36,653 bases of DNA, from assembly GCF_015277675.1 (NCBI RefSeq), contig NZ_JADHEC010000035.1, forward strand, positions 1-36,653, written 5' to 3'. Source of the stretch: Flavobacterium soyangense (GTDB taxonomy: Bacteria > Bacteroidota > Bacteroidia > Flavobacteriales > Flavobacteriaceae). Positions 1-7,949 of this stretch are shown here, one piece after another (within the stretch, counting starts at the first letter, position 1; every line of letters starts with the position of its first letter). The translations under genes were made by a program, and so were the position numbers. A model generated the notes under the pieces. It was given only the letters and a program-made list of their open reading frames with translations. It was not told the DNA's origin and made no database searches.

Positions 1-86
1 TAAGCGATAAATACTTGCTTAAAGATAAAGAAAACTAAGGAGTTATCCAAATATTTTGAACGATTTTTAATACAAAAGAATAAACA

Positions 87-476
87 TTGGAAAGGAAGGT
101 TTTTAGACAGTTTGACGGTTGGTGGATTAGTGATATGTATAGTTTGATTTCCCAAAAACCGGGTAATCTTTTTATCGAAGTTCTCGAAGATGCCGAAGTA
201 GTTTTGCTTTCCAAAGAAAATCAAGAGCAATTGTATCACGATATTCCTAAACTCGAGCGCTTTTTTCGGATTTTAACTGAAAATGCTTTGGTTGCCAATC
301 AACAGCGAATTATGGACAACTTGAGTTTATCAGCAGAAGAACGTTTTGAAAAATTCTCCAAAAAATATCCATCGCTGATGCAAAAAGTTCCTCAAAAACA
401 AGTTGCTTCTTTCATTGGCGTAACGCCCGAATTTTTTAGCAAAATGAAAGCACGCCTTCTTAAAAAAGCGCATTAG
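87..476 (+). pseudogene. Crp/Fnr-family regulator, 5'-truncated remnant
   Basis: This 129-residue frame matches the C-terminal two thirds of the Bacteroidota Crp/Fnr family, as I recall it. It has the end of the cyclic-nucleotide-binding barrel (GWWISDMYSL, then LEDAEVVLLSKENQEQL), the dimer helix (IPKLERFFRILTENALVA), and a C-terminal helix-turn-helix (QKQVASFIGVTPEFFSKMKARLL). Family members are about 190 residues; roughly the first 65-80, including most of the barrel, are missing. An in-frame TAA at 81-83 lies just upstream, and the only start near the left end is a TTG at 87. The upstream bases do not give the missing part in another frame, so I read it as a gene that lost its 5' end rather than one cut by the window edge. 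A short DNA-binding product made from the TTG is possible but less likely. Confidence 0.6.
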
Positions 477-543
477 CTATTACAAATTTACCAAAAATTT
501 ACGTTCTTAATCTAGGTTAAGTACATTTTGTTTCTAATGGATG

Positions 544-551
544 TAAATTTG
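544..551 (+). promoter_or_regulatory. Candidate -7 element (TAAATTTG) before the pirin gene
   Basis: TAAATTTG matches the Bacteroidota -7 consensus TAnnTTTG and lies 32 bp before the ATG at 583. No TTG is found at the usual 19-21 bp upstream spacing, so only half of the promoter is supported. Confidence 0.4.
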
Positions 552-582
552 CTATATCAAATAATAATCAACACAAAGAATT

Positions 583-1299
583 ATGAAAAATACAGTTTTA
601 CACCAAGCAGATACCAGAGGAATTGCCGATTTAGGTTGGTTAAACAGCCATCATACTTTTAGTTTTTCGCACTATTACAATTCAGAAAGAATGAATTTTG
701 GAGTTTTAAGAGTGTTGAATGACGACACCGTTGCTGCAGGAATGGGTTTTGGAACACATCCACATCAAAATATGGAGATTATTTCCATTCCGTTGGAAGG
801 CGATTTGGAACACCAAGACAGTATGGGCAATAAAACCGTGATAAAAAGCGGAGATATTCAAGTGATGAGTGCCGGAACGGGAATTCAACACAGCGAATAC
901 AACAAAAACAAAGATTTGCAAGTTAAATTTTTGCAAATTTGGGTCATCCCAAATCAACAAAATGTAACTCCACGTTACGATCAAATTACTTTAAATCCAG
1001 CAGACAGAAAAAACAAATTACAGCAAATTTTGTCTCCAAATCCGGAAGACGATGGTGTTTGGATTCATCAGGATGCGTGGTTTCATTTGGGTCAATTTGA
1101 CCAAGGTTTTACGGCAACTTATACCGTTAAGAAAAAAGGAAATGGACTTTATGCATTTGTTCTAAAAGGAAATCTAATAATAAATGGGCAGGAATTAAAT
1201 ATTCGTGATGGTTTTGGACTTTGGAATATTGACACTATTGAAATAAAAGCAAGTTCTGATGCTGAGATTTTATTAATGGAAGTTCCAATGAAAATATAA
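583..1299 (+). CDS. Pirin family protein (bicupin)
   Basis: The 238-residue protein is a two-cupin pirin of the YhhW/quercetinase-like type. The N-terminal cupin carries the metal-site pattern HPHQNMEI (around residues 60-67) followed by LEHQD and GTGIQHSEYN (about 105-114), so the usual His/His/His/Glu metal set looks present. The C-terminal cupin (about 150-238) lacks these residues, as is typical. Bacterial pirins bind iron or another metal; some cleave quercetin, but the physiological substrate is unknown and nothing here decides it. No signal peptide is seen, so it should be cytosolic. The gene is monocistronic, with a candidate promoter upstream and a strong terminator 25 bp after the stop. 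Start chosen: ATG at 583, which gives the conserved N-terminus with ADTRG near residue 10. Confidence 0.9.
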   Translation: MKNTVLHQADTRGIADLGWLNSHHTFSFSHYYNSERMNFGVLRVLNDDTVAAGMGFGTHPHQNMEIISIPLEGDLEHQDSMGNKTVIKSGDIQVMSAGTGIQHSEYNKNKDLQVKFLQIWVIPNQQNVTPRYDQITLNPADRKNKLQQILSPNPEDDGVWIHQDAWFHLGQFDQGFTATYTVKKKGNGLYAFVLKGNLIINGQELNIRDGFGLWNIDTIEIKASSDAEILLMEVPMKI

Positions 1300-1323
1300 A
1301 AAGCAAGCAAATTGACCATACAC

Positions 1324-1361
1324 AAACGGCTCAACTTCATCATAAAGTTGAGCCGTTTTAT
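1324..1361 (+). terminator. Rho-independent terminator after the pirin gene
   Basis: Perfect 14-bp stem: AAACGGCTCAACTT (1324-1337) pairs with AAGTTGAGCCGTTT (1345-1358) around a 7-nt loop. The run of Ts at the right arm serves the plus strand. Confidence 0.9.
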
Positions 1362-1401
1362 TTTACTCACCCATATCTTTCCTTAAAATCCTAAAAAACA
1401 C

Positions 1402-1409
1402 TATTTTTG
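1402..1409 (+). promoter_or_regulatory. Candidate -7 element (TATTTTTG) before fabD
   Basis: TATTTTTG fits TAnnTTTG and lies about 65 bp before the fabD start. A TTTC at 1378-1381 is at a plausible -33 distance but is a weak match. Confidence 0.4.
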
Positions 1410-1474
1410 CAACGCAGTTTTTTGTTCTAAATTTTGGAGAAACTTTAAACTTTTAAACTTTAAATTAAAAATAG

Positions 1475-2347
1475 ATGAAAGCATACGTATTTCCTGGTCA
1501 AGGAGCACAATTCACCGGAATGGGCAAAGATTTATATGAGAATTCCGAATTAGCAAAGTCACTTTTCGAAAAAGCCAATGAAATCTTAGGTTTCCGCATC
1601 ACAGATATTATGTTTGATGGAACAGCCGAAGAATTGAAAGAAACCAAAGTTACCCAACCGGCGATTTTCTTGCATTCAGTAATTTTAGCAAAAACCTTAG
1701 AGGATTTCAAACCAGAAATGGTGGCAGGACATTCTTTGGGCGAATTTTCGGCATTGGTTGCTAATGGTGTTTTATCGTTTGAAGACGGATTGCAATTGGT
1801 TTCACAACGAGCGTTGGCTATGCAAAAAGCCTGCGAAATAAAACCTTCGACAATGGCGGCAGTTTTAGGATTAGCCGACAATATTGTAGAAGAAGTTTGC
1901 GCTTCTATTGATGGAATTGTCGTGGCTGCCAATTATAACTGCCCTGGACAATTAGTGATTTCAGGAGAAACCTCAGCGGTTGAAAAAGCCTGTGAAGCCA
2001 TGAAGGCGGCTGGCGCAAAACGTGCCTTGATGTTGCCTGTTGGTGGTGGATTTCACTCTCCAATGATGGAACCCGCTCGTTCAGCATTGGCCATAGCCAT
2101 TGAAGCAACTACATTTTCGAAGCCAATCTGTCCGGTGTATCAAAACGTAACAGCAACGGCTGTTTCTGATCCTGCCGAAATTAAGAAAAACTTAATTATC
2201 CAATTGACTGCACCCGTAAAATGGACACAATCTGTACAACAAATGATTGCAGATGGCGCGACTTTATTTACCGAAGTGGGGCCAGGAAAAGTGTTGGCTG
2301 GATTAATTGGAAAAATTGACAAAGAAGCTGTGACGGCGAATGCATAA
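1475..2347 (+). CDS. fabD: Malonyl-CoA:ACP transacylase
   Basis: FabD moves the malonyl group from CoA to acyl carrier protein, supplying elongation units for fatty-acid synthesis in the cytosol. The 290-residue length is normal. Visible motifs are the N-terminal FPGQGAQ (residues 6-12), the nucleophile elbow GHSLGE with catalytic Ser87, the substrate-binding Arg112 (LVSQRALAM), the catalytic His194 in GGGFHSPMM, and EVGPGKVLAGL near the C-terminus. It stands alone between the pirin terminator and the convergent galE, so it is not in a fab operon here. The start at 1475 gives MKAYVFPGQG, the standard N-terminus. Confidence 0.97.
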   Translation: MKAYVFPGQGAQFTGMGKDLYENSELAKSLFEKANEILGFRITDIMFDGTAEELKETKVTQPAIFLHSVILAKTLEDFKPEMVAGHSLGEFSALVANGVLSFEDGLQLVSQRALAMQKACEIKPSTMAAVLGLADNIVEEVCASIDGIVVAANYNCPGQLVISGETSAVEKACEAMKAAGAKRALMLPVGGGFHSPMMEPARSALAIAIEATTFSKPICPVYQNVTATAVSDPAEIKKNLIIQLTAPVKWTQSVQQMIADGATLFTEVGPGKVLAGLIGKIDKEAVTANA

Positions 2348-2382
2348 ATAGAGTTCAGTCATTGTGAAGTGAAGAATTAAAA

Positions 2383-2420
2383 AAATCCCAAATTTTCGTC
2401 TAGATAATTTGGGATTTCAT
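2383..2420. terminator. Terminator between convergent fabD and galE
   Basis: A 12-bp perfect stem, AAATCCCAAATT (2383-2394) with AATTTGGGATTT (2406-2417). The A-run just left of it becomes a U-run for minus-strand transcripts, so it best serves galE; it may also stop fabD transcripts. Confidence 0.8.
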
Positions 2421-2443
2421 ATTCTTAGTTGGAATACAAATTG

Positions 2444-3457
2444 CTAACTTCTAATTTTCTGTTCCCATTTCCAGGCACTTTCCATAGCTTGTTCCAATGT
2501 TGATTCTGCTTTCCAGCCCAAAACGTTGTTTGCTTTATCAGTATTGGCATAAGCCGAAGTAACGTCACCTTCTCTGCGCCCCACGATTTTATAGGGCAAT
2601 TTTTGTCCGCTTACTTTCTCAAAAGCGCAAATCACTTCCAGAACGGAACTCCCTGTTCCTGTTCCCAGATTAAAGGTTTCGACTTTTGCCAAATTCTTTT
2701 TATCCAATAGTCGTTTCAAGGCAATAACGTGGGCTTTCGCCAAATCGACAACGTGAATATAATCCCGAACAGCTGTTCCGTCAGGTGTAGGATAATCATC
2801 TCCATAAACCGATAATTCTTGACGTAAACCTAATCCAGTTTGAGTGATAAATGGCACCAAATTTTGTGGGACACCAATAGGTAATTCGCCAATTTCTGCG
2901 GTTGGATGCGCTCCAATTGGGTTGAAATATCGCAACAAAATTGCGTTGGTATTAGTCACTTTGGCAGTATCGGTTATAATTTCTTCACCAATTTGTTTGG
3001 TATTACCGTAAGGAGACATTGCCGTTTGAATAGAAGCATCTTCGGTAATGGGTATTTTTTCGGCTTGACCGTAAACTGTACAAGATGAGCTAAAAATGAA
3101 GTTGGATTCTGGTTGCTGTTGCAATTCCTGAAGCAAATAAATTAAAGTATTCAGGTTGTTTTCATAATATAACAATGGGTTTCCCACGCTTTCGCCAACC
3201 GCTTTTGAAGCTGCGAAATGGATCACGCCGGAAATATCACGATGTCTTTTGAAGAAATCCTGCACTTTTTCTTTTTCACGCAAATCCAAATTTTCGAATG
3301 CCGTGTTGATTCCAGTAATATTGGCAATTCCATCCAAAACATTCAATGATGTATTCGAAAGATTGTCAACAATAACTACTTCAAAACCCTGATTTTGCAA
3401 TTCGACTACAGTATGTGAACCGATAAATCCTAATCCTCCTGTTACTAATATTTTCAT
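2444..3457 (-). CDS. galE: UDP-glucose 4-epimerase
   Basis: GalE is an NAD-dependent short-chain dehydrogenase that interconverts UDP-glucose and UDP-galactose, feeding Leloir metabolism and surface glycans. The 337-residue length matches the family. Seen: the Rossmann motif GGLGFIG (7-13), the NAD-site VDNLSNT (30-36), the Ser cluster FSSSCTVYG (122-130), and the catalytic pair Tyr150/Lys154 in SPYGNTK. NPIGAHP and the C-terminal RREGDVTSAYA motif are standard for GalE. It lies 6 bp downstream of a nucleotide-sugar aminotransferase and is very probably co-transcribed with it, which suggests supply of sugars for a polysaccharide. UDP-GlcNAc epimerase activity cannot be excluded from sequence. 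Confidence 0.95.
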   Translation of the reverse strand: MKILVTGGLGFIGSHTVVELQNQGFEVVIVDNLSNTSLNVLDGIANITGINTAFENLDLREKEKVQDFFKRHRDISGVIHFAASKAVGESVGNPLLYYENNLNTLIYLLQELQQQPESNFIFSSSCTVYGQAEKIPITEDASIQTAMSPYGNTKQIGEEIITDTAKVTNTNAILLRYFNPIGAHPTAEIGELPIGVPQNLVPFITQTGLGLRQELSVYGDDYPTPDGTAVRDYIHVVDLAKAHVIALKRLLDKKNLAKVETFNLGTGTGSSVLEVICAFEKVSGQKLPYKIVGRREGDVTSAYANTDKANNVLGWKAESTLEQAMESAWKWEQKIRS

Positions 3458-3463
3458 ATTTTT

Positions 3464-4594
3464 TTATTTTAAAAATTCCAGAATCGAATCTGTGATAAAT
3501 TTAATTTGTTCATCGTCTAATTCAGTGTGCATTGGCAACGAAATCACTTCTTTTACCAATTTATTAGTAACCGGAAAATTTTCTTCTTTGTATCTTGAAT
3601 CCAAATAGGCTTTTTGCAAATGCAACGGAATTGGATAATAAATGGCACAAGGAATACCTTTGTTTAATAAATGTTGCATCAAACCATCTCTATCGGAGTT
3701 GATGATTCGTAAGGTATATTGGTGAAAAACGTGGCAATCGCAAATCCCGCAAATACTTGGTGCAATGATGTTTTTATGTCCTTCAAAAGCGGCTGTGTAT
3801 TTTCTGGCAGCATTCTGACGTGCAATGTTGTATTCGTCCAACAAAGGCAATTTAGCATTCAAAACCGCTGCCTGAATACTGTCTAATCTTGAATTTACAC
3901 CCACCACATCGTGATGGTAACGCTCGTACATTCCGTGATTTACAATTCCTCGGATTTTGTGTGCTAAAGTGTCATCATTGGTAAAAATCGCTCCACCATC
4001 ACCATAACATCCTAAATTTTTGGAAGGAAAAAAAGAAGTCGCTCCAACGTTTCCAATGGTTCCTGCTTTCTTTTTTGTTCCATCAGAAAACTTGCAATTT
4101 GCTCCAATAGCTTGCGCATTGTCTTCGATAACATAAAGATTGTTTTCTTTGGCAATAGCCATAATTGCTTCCATATTTGCAGCACGACCGAACAAATGTA
4201 CTGGGACAATAGCTTTAGTTTTTGGGGTAATCGCTTTCTTGATTCCTTCGATAGAAATATTCATATTTACCAAATCAACATCGACTAAAACGGGCGTAAG
4301 TTGCAATAAGGCAATTACTTCTACTGTTGCAGCAAAGGTGAAATCTGCAGTTATAACCTCATCTCCGGGTTTCAAATCCAATCCCATCATTGCAATTTGC
4401 AGGGCATCAGTTCCGTTCGCACAGGGAATTACGTGCTTTACGCCAAGATATTCTTCGAGATTTTTTTGGAATTGATGAACTTGGGGCCCATTAATGTAAG
4501 CATTGGTGTCAAGAACTTCTTGGATAGAAGTATTTACTGTGTCTTTTATTTTATCGTATTGACTTTTTAGGTCAACCATTTGGATTTTTTTCAT
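3464..4594 (-). CDS. DegT/DnrJ/EryC1/StrS-family sugar aminotransferase (WbpE-like)
   Basis: This 376-residue PLP enzyme belongs to the sensory-transduction aminotransferase family that puts an amino group on a keto-sugar nucleotide. The catalytic Lys192 sits in SFFPSKNLGCYGDGGAIF, with CANGTDALQIA (58-68) for phosphate binding and IEDNAQAIGA (156-165) carrying the PLP-stacking region. From memory the pattern is very close to Pseudomonas WbpE (CANGTDALQI, SFFPSKPLGCYGDGGAIFTNDD, VGVNSRLD), which makes UDP-2-acetamido-3-amino glucuronate, so a 3-aminosugar for LPS or glycoprotein glycan is the best guess. A short Cys-containing insert (CGICDCHVF) precedes the YTLR strand and is unusual. The gene heads a two-gene operon with galE, is divergent from waaA, and has a candidate promoter at 4666. 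Confidence 0.88.
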   Translation of the reverse strand: MKKIQMVDLKSQYDKIKDTVNTSIQEVLDTNAYINGPQVHQFQKNLEEYLGVKHVIPCANGTDALQIAMMGLDLKPGDEVITADFTFAATVEVIALLQLTPVLVDVDLVNMNISIEGIKKAITPKTKAIVPVHLFGRAANMEAIMAIAKENNLYVIEDNAQAIGANCKFSDGTKKKAGTIGNVGATSFFPSKNLGCYGDGGAIFTNDDTLAHKIRGIVNHGMYERYHHDVVGVNSRLDSIQAAVLNAKLPLLDEYNIARQNAARKYTAAFEGHKNIIAPSICGICDCHVFHQYTLRIINSDRDGLMQHLLNKGIPCAIYYPIPLHLQKAYLDSRYKEENFPVTNKLVKEVISLPMHTELDDEQIKFITDSILEFLK

Positions 4595-4626
4595 TTAAGC
4601 TTTTGTTTAAATTTGCTAAAACACAA

Positions 4627-4644
4627 TCCCGACAACTATCGGGA
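4627..4644 (-). other. Small hairpin in the aminotransferase 5' leader
   Basis: TCCCGA and TCGGGA pair over a 6-nt loop, about 30 bp upstream of the start of the aminotransferase gene and downstream of the candidate -7 element, so it would be in the 5' UTR. There is no U-run. Function unknown; it could be chance or an mRNA-stabilising structure. Confidence 0.4.
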
Positions 4645-4665
4645 CGCAAAGTTTTAAATTTGGAA

Positions 4666-4673
4666 CAAAAATA
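4666..4673 (-). promoter_or_regulatory. Candidate -7 element (TATTTTTG) for the aminotransferase-galE operon
   Basis: On the minus strand this reads TATTTTTG, matching TAnnTTTG, 72 bp upstream of the aminotransferase start. A clear -33 TTG at the right distance is not seen. Confidence 0.4.
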
Positions 4674-4742
4674 GGGATTTTAGCAGAATGATTTTATAGA
4701 TAATTAAAAGAATACGTATTTTAGCACCAGAAATTTTTTGAT

Positions 4743-5969
4743 ATGCTTTTCCTCTATAATCTAATTGTTCAGATTGCCGATTTTTTATTAAAAATTGTGG
4801 CAGTGTTCAGTCCGAAAATTAAACTTTTTGTAAATGGACGTAAGTTGGTTTTTCAAATTTTAGAAAGCAAAATAGACCCAAACGATAAAACTATTTGGTT
4901 TCACGCCGCCTCACTTGGTGAATACGAGCAAGGTTTGCCCGTAATTGAAAAAATAAAAGATAAATTTCCTAATCATAAGATCGTAATCACTTTTTTTTCA
5001 CCATCGGGTTACGAAGTCAGAAAAAATAATACGGTTGCCGATGTTACGGTGTATTTGCCTTTGGATACGAATAAAAATGCGATAAAATTTTTGTCATTAG
5101 TTCATCCAGAAATGGTTTTCTTTATCAAGTATGAATATTGGCCCAATTATTTGAACGAATTGAAAAAACTTGAAACTCCAACCTATTTGATTTCTGGGAT
5201 TTTTAGAAAAAATCAATTGTTTTTTAAATGGTACGGTGGATTTTACAGAACTGCTCTGAATACTTTTACCTACTTTTTTGTGCAGAATGAATGTTCAAAA
5301 AAATTGTTGTTTGAATTAGGCAAAACTAATGTGGCCGTTTCTGGCGATACACGTTTTGACAGGGTTGCTGCAATTTTGGAAAAAGACAATTCTTTGAATT
5401 TCATTGAGGCATTCAAAAACGGCACATTAACCATTGTAGTGGGAAGTTCGTGGCCAAAAGACGAAAGTTTATTAGTAGATTACATCAATCAAACTTCTGA
5501 AAAAGTTAAGTTTATTATTGCTCCGCACAACATCAAAAGTGAACAGATTCAGGAATTAAAAAATTCTATTGCAAAAAAAACCGTCTTGTTTTCGGAAAAA
5601 ACAACTAAAAATTTAGCCGATTTTGATGTATTTATCATTGATACTATCGGAATTTTAACTAAGATTTACAGTTATGCCGATATTGCTTATGTTGGTGGGG
5701 GTTTTGGAAATCCTGGTGTTCACAATATTTTGGAACCAGCCACTTTTGGGGTTCCAATAGTGATTGGTCCCAACTTTTCTCATTTTGCCGAAGCAACGGA
5801 TTTAGTAAATAGGGGTGGCTGTATTTCTATTTCAAATACAAAAGAACTTGTTGGTGCTTTTTCCAGTTTGATCGCTAACGATAACATCCGAAACGGAAAA
5901 GGGCATATTTGCAGTTCTTTTGTACAAATGAACAAAGGTGCAAGCAATATAATTATGAATCACATTTAG
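4743..5969 (+). CDS. waaA: 3-deoxy-D-manno-octulosonic acid (Kdo) transferase
   Basis: WaaA (KdtA) adds Kdo to lipid IVA, the first step of LPS core assembly, from the inner face of the cytoplasmic membrane. The 408-residue GT-B enzyme begins with a hydrophobic anchor (residues 3-22). The N-terminal domain has FHAASLGEYEQ with catalytic Glu60 and ITFFSPSGYEV; the second domain has VVGSSWPKDE (about 236-245), DTIGILTKIYSYADIAYVGGGF and the nucleotide-binding HNILEPATFGVPIVIGPN. All expected motifs are there. It stands alone, divergent from the sugar-aminotransferase operon. No terminator is evident downstream. Confidence 0.96.
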   Translation: MLFLYNLIVQIADFLLKIVAVFSPKIKLFVNGRKLVFQILESKIDPNDKTIWFHAASLGEYEQGLPVIEKIKDKFPNHKIVITFFSPSGYEVRKNNTVADVTVYLPLDTNKNAIKFLSLVHPEMVFFIKYEYWPNYLNELKKLETPTYLISGIFRKNQLFFKWYGGFYRTALNTFTYFFVQNECSKKLLFELGKTNVAVSGDTRFDRVAAILEKDNSLNFIEAFKNGTLTIVVGSSWPKDESLLVDYINQTSEKVKFIIAPHNIKSEQIQELKNSIAKKTVLFSEKTTKNLADFDVFIIDTIGILTKIYSYADIAYVGGGFGNPGVHNILEPATFGVPIVIGPNFSHFAEATDLVNRGGCISISNTKELVGAFSSLIANDNIRNGKGHICSSFVQMNKGASNIIMNHI

Positions 5970-6281
5970 TCTTTTAATTCTTACTAATTTTGTATTTCAT
6001 TTTTAATTAGAGGACAGAAAATACATCTGTATTTGTTCAATCAGTTTGTGTAATTAGAATTTTAATAGTAAATATTTCCTGACAGCTTTATTACAAGTTT
6101 TGAATATTATTATGATTTAGTTAGCGGAAAAGGCTTGACAGGGTTCAATTTGTTGTAACTTAGCAGAGTATTAAAGAAGGCTTCTTTTTTAGTATAATGT
6201 TCGAAATCAAAGAGAATGTTTAAAATGAGTAATATTTTTTAAAAAAATTATGAAAAAATATTTTAACTATTAAAAAATTTA
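5970..6281. other. Intergenic stretch without a supported gene
   Basis: About 310 AT-rich bases between waaA and a small lipoprotein gene. I see no open frame worth calling and no strong hairpin. A weak AAAGAA/TTCTTT stem followed by Ts lies near 6174-6191, and a TTGACA occurs at 6135-6140, but neither makes a convincing site. Confidence 0.5.
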
Positions 6282-6289
6282 TATCTTTG
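6282..6289 (+). promoter_or_regulatory. -7 element (TATCTTTG) of the 70-aa lipoprotein gene
   Basis: TATCTTTG is a perfect TAnnTTTG match and lies 37 bp before the ATG at 6327. A TTTT at 6261-6264 is at a tolerable -33 distance. The context is typical of highly expressed Flavobacterium genes. Confidence 0.55.
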
Positions 6290-6326
6290 CCCCGAATTAA
6301 TAATTAACCTTTTATAATTAAGTAAG

Positions 6327-6539
6327 ATGAAAAAAGTACTTTTAAGTTTAGCCGTTGTTGCTATGTTGACTGTTGTATCATGTAAAAAAGCTGAACCAGC
6401 TGCTGAAACTCCAGCTGTTGACACTACTGCTGTAGCTGTTGATACTACTGCTATGGCTGTTGACACTACTAAAGCTGCTATGGCTGCTGACACTACTAAA
6501 GCTGCTATGGCTGCACCTGCTGCTACTCCAGCTAAGTAA
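6327..6539 (+). CDS. Small Ala/Thr-rich repeat lipoprotein
   Basis: A 70-residue lipoprotein. The signal peptide MKKVLLSLAVVAMLTVVSC has a clear lipobox (VVSC, Cys19), so it should be lipidated and exported. The mature part is entirely low-complexity: KKAEPAAETPA, then DTTA-type units (VDTTAVA, VDTTAMA, VDTTKAAMAA, ADTTKAAMAA) and a Pro/Ala tail. It may act as a spacer or an abundant outer-membrane lipoprotein; no enzymatic domain is possible. It is monocistronic between a perfect -7 element and a strong terminator, which suggests high expression. Similar small AAAET/DTT lipoproteins are common in Flavobacterium as I recall, without known function. Confidence 0.85.
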   Translation: MKKVLLSLAVVAMLTVVSCKKAEPAAETPAVDTTAVAVDTTAMAVDTTKAAMAADTTKAAMAAPAATPAK

Positions 6540-6560
6540 TTCTGAATTACAGAAAAAATA

Positions 6561-6589
6561 AAGCTACGCATTGCGTAGCTTTTTTTTTG
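6561..6589 (+). terminator. Terminator after the 70-aa lipoprotein
   Basis: AAGCTACGC (6561-6569) and GCGTAGCTT (6573-6581) form a 9-bp stem with a 3-nt loop, followed by a long T-run. Confidence 0.92.
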
Positions 6590-6606
6590 CCCTTTTCTTA
6601 AATTTT

Positions 6607-6630
6607 GGATCAATCCGAAAGGTTGTAGGG
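6607..6630 (+). repeat. Extra outer copy of the IS left terminal repeat
   Basis: GGATCAATCCGAAAGGTTGT and following bases closely resemble the true left end at 6639-6662, displaced by 32 bp. It may be a leftover end of an earlier insertion or a local duplication. Confidence 0.6.
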
Positions 6631-6638
6631 AAATGTAA

Positions 6639-7859
6639 GGATCAATCCTAAAAGTTGTGGAGAAATATAATATGACGATTTTTGTATTTTAAAAATAAAT
6701 ACAAATGTAAAACTCTAGTATAGAACTTCTCAAGTTGTTATTACCGGAAATAATAGTCGAATACTTCGAATTATCTTCCTATAAAAAAGAAGAGGAAATA
6801 CTTCATCTTTACTTAAAGAAGGAGATTAATTCAATTCCAAAAGAATATCAACAACATAAATTAAGTTCTAAAGGTTTTTTTTGATGAGATAACAGTGCAG
6901 GACTTTACAATTCGTGAACATCAGGTGTAACTTCATATCACTCAAAGAAGGTTGTTTAATGAATAACTAAGGATTAGCTGATTTTCCCTGAAAACATTGG
7001 AAAACGGTTATCGATAGGCAAAACTTCCTTATCTAATGGCGAACTCTATACAATTCTAACCAATAAGGCGGCCAAAGGAAAAAAAGGAACCATCGTTGCA
7101 ATGGTCGCAGGAACTAAAGCAGAAACCGTAATTGCAATTATAGAAAAAATCCCTCTTAAACAACGCAATCTAGTTACGGAAATAGCCCTTGACATGGCAG
7201 GAAATATGGGGCTGATTGCCAAAAAATGCTTTCCAAATGCAACTCGAGTAACAGATAGGTTCCATGTTCAAAAACTAGCTACAGAAGCGCTACAAGAAAT
7301 AAGAATCAAATACCGTTGGCAAGCAATAGATCAGGAAAATGAGGCTATAGAAAAAGCCAAGAAAAACAAGAAAAGGTTTGAGTCTAAAGTATTAGCTAAT
7401 GGTGACACACTCAAACAACTACTAGCCAGAAGTCGCTATTTCTTATACAAAAACAAATCAAAATGGTCAGTGAATCAATTACAACGAGCCCATTTATTAT
7501 TTGAATTGTATCCTGAGATCCAAAAGGCATACAGCCTAACGCAAGGCTTACGTAACATATTTGAAAGCACAACCGACAAAATTATTGGTTTTGCTAGACT
7601 TGCCAAATGGCACGAAAAAGTAAATCAATCAGGGTTTAAATCTTTCAATACAATATCTAGAACGATAATCAATCATTATCAAACCATATTGAACTATTTT
7701 GATAACAGAAGTACAAATGCATCGGCTGAATCTTTCAATGCTAAAATAAAAGCATTTAGATCATAATTTAGAGGTGTTAGAAATGTAGAATTCTTCCTTT
7801 TTAGACTAGCTAATATTTATGCTTAAATTTTGTTGCTCCACAGGTTTTAAGATTGATCC
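6639..7859 (+). mobile_element. Degenerate ISAon1-type (ISL3-like) insertion sequence
   Basis: The 1.2-kb element is bounded by imperfect 24-bp inverted repeats: left 6639-6662 begins GGATCAATCC and contains GTTGTGGAG; right 7836-7859 reads on the minus strand GGATCAATCTTAAAACCTGT then GGAG. Between them is a decayed two-part transposase. The 8 bases flanking each end are not identical, so no target-site duplication survives. It lies between a lipoprotein gene and the terminator of a tRNA operon. I recognise the ISAon1 type from the transposase sequence, from memory; family naming was not checked against a database. Confidence 0.85.
6705..7826 (+). pseudogene. ISAon1-type transposase, multiply disrupted
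   Basis: The N-terminal region starts at ATG 6705, but codon 2 is TAA where the family probably has Gln; after it IELLKLLLPEIIVEYFEL and EEILHLYLKKEINSIPKEY are clear. An 8-T run near 6879-6886 shifts the frame inside SSKGFF-DEITVQDF, further stops follow (for example after REHQV), and part of the central region is deleted. The catalytic part resumes after a TAG at 6975-6977 (expected Trp) as LIFPENIGKRLSI, then ALDMAGNMGLIAKKCFPN and VTDRFHVQKLATEALQEIR. A TAA at 7764-7766 replaces a Gln in AKIKAFRS-Q-FRGV; the last residues FLFRLANIYA end at 7826. The longest intact piece, 7101-7766, cannot by itself be a full transposase. Confidence 0.9.
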
Positions 7860-7900
7860 ATTTGATCCCATAGTTGGGCAAGGGTTTGGCAACAAGGCAT

Positions 7901-7942
7901 AAAAAAAACCGCAAAGAATTAATAATTAAGTCTTTACGGTTT
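7901..7942 (-). terminator. Terminator of the tRNA operon
   Basis: On the minus strand AAACCG-TAAAGA (one C/A mismatch with its partner) pairs across about 13 nt with TCTTT-GCGGTTT, followed by eight Ts. It starts just after the tRNA-Leu 3' end. Confidence 0.85.
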
Positions 7943-7949
7943 AACAAAG

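Noticed and set aside
1..86. Missing N-terminal half of the Crp/Fnr gene in another frame
   Set aside because: I translated all three plus frames; none gives the expected cyclic-nucleotide-binding residues, and each contains stops or unrelated sequence.
6631..7867. Target-site duplication flanking the IS
   Set aside because: The 8 bases outside each terminal repeat (AAATGTAA and ATTTGATC) do not match, also when the outer left repeat is used.
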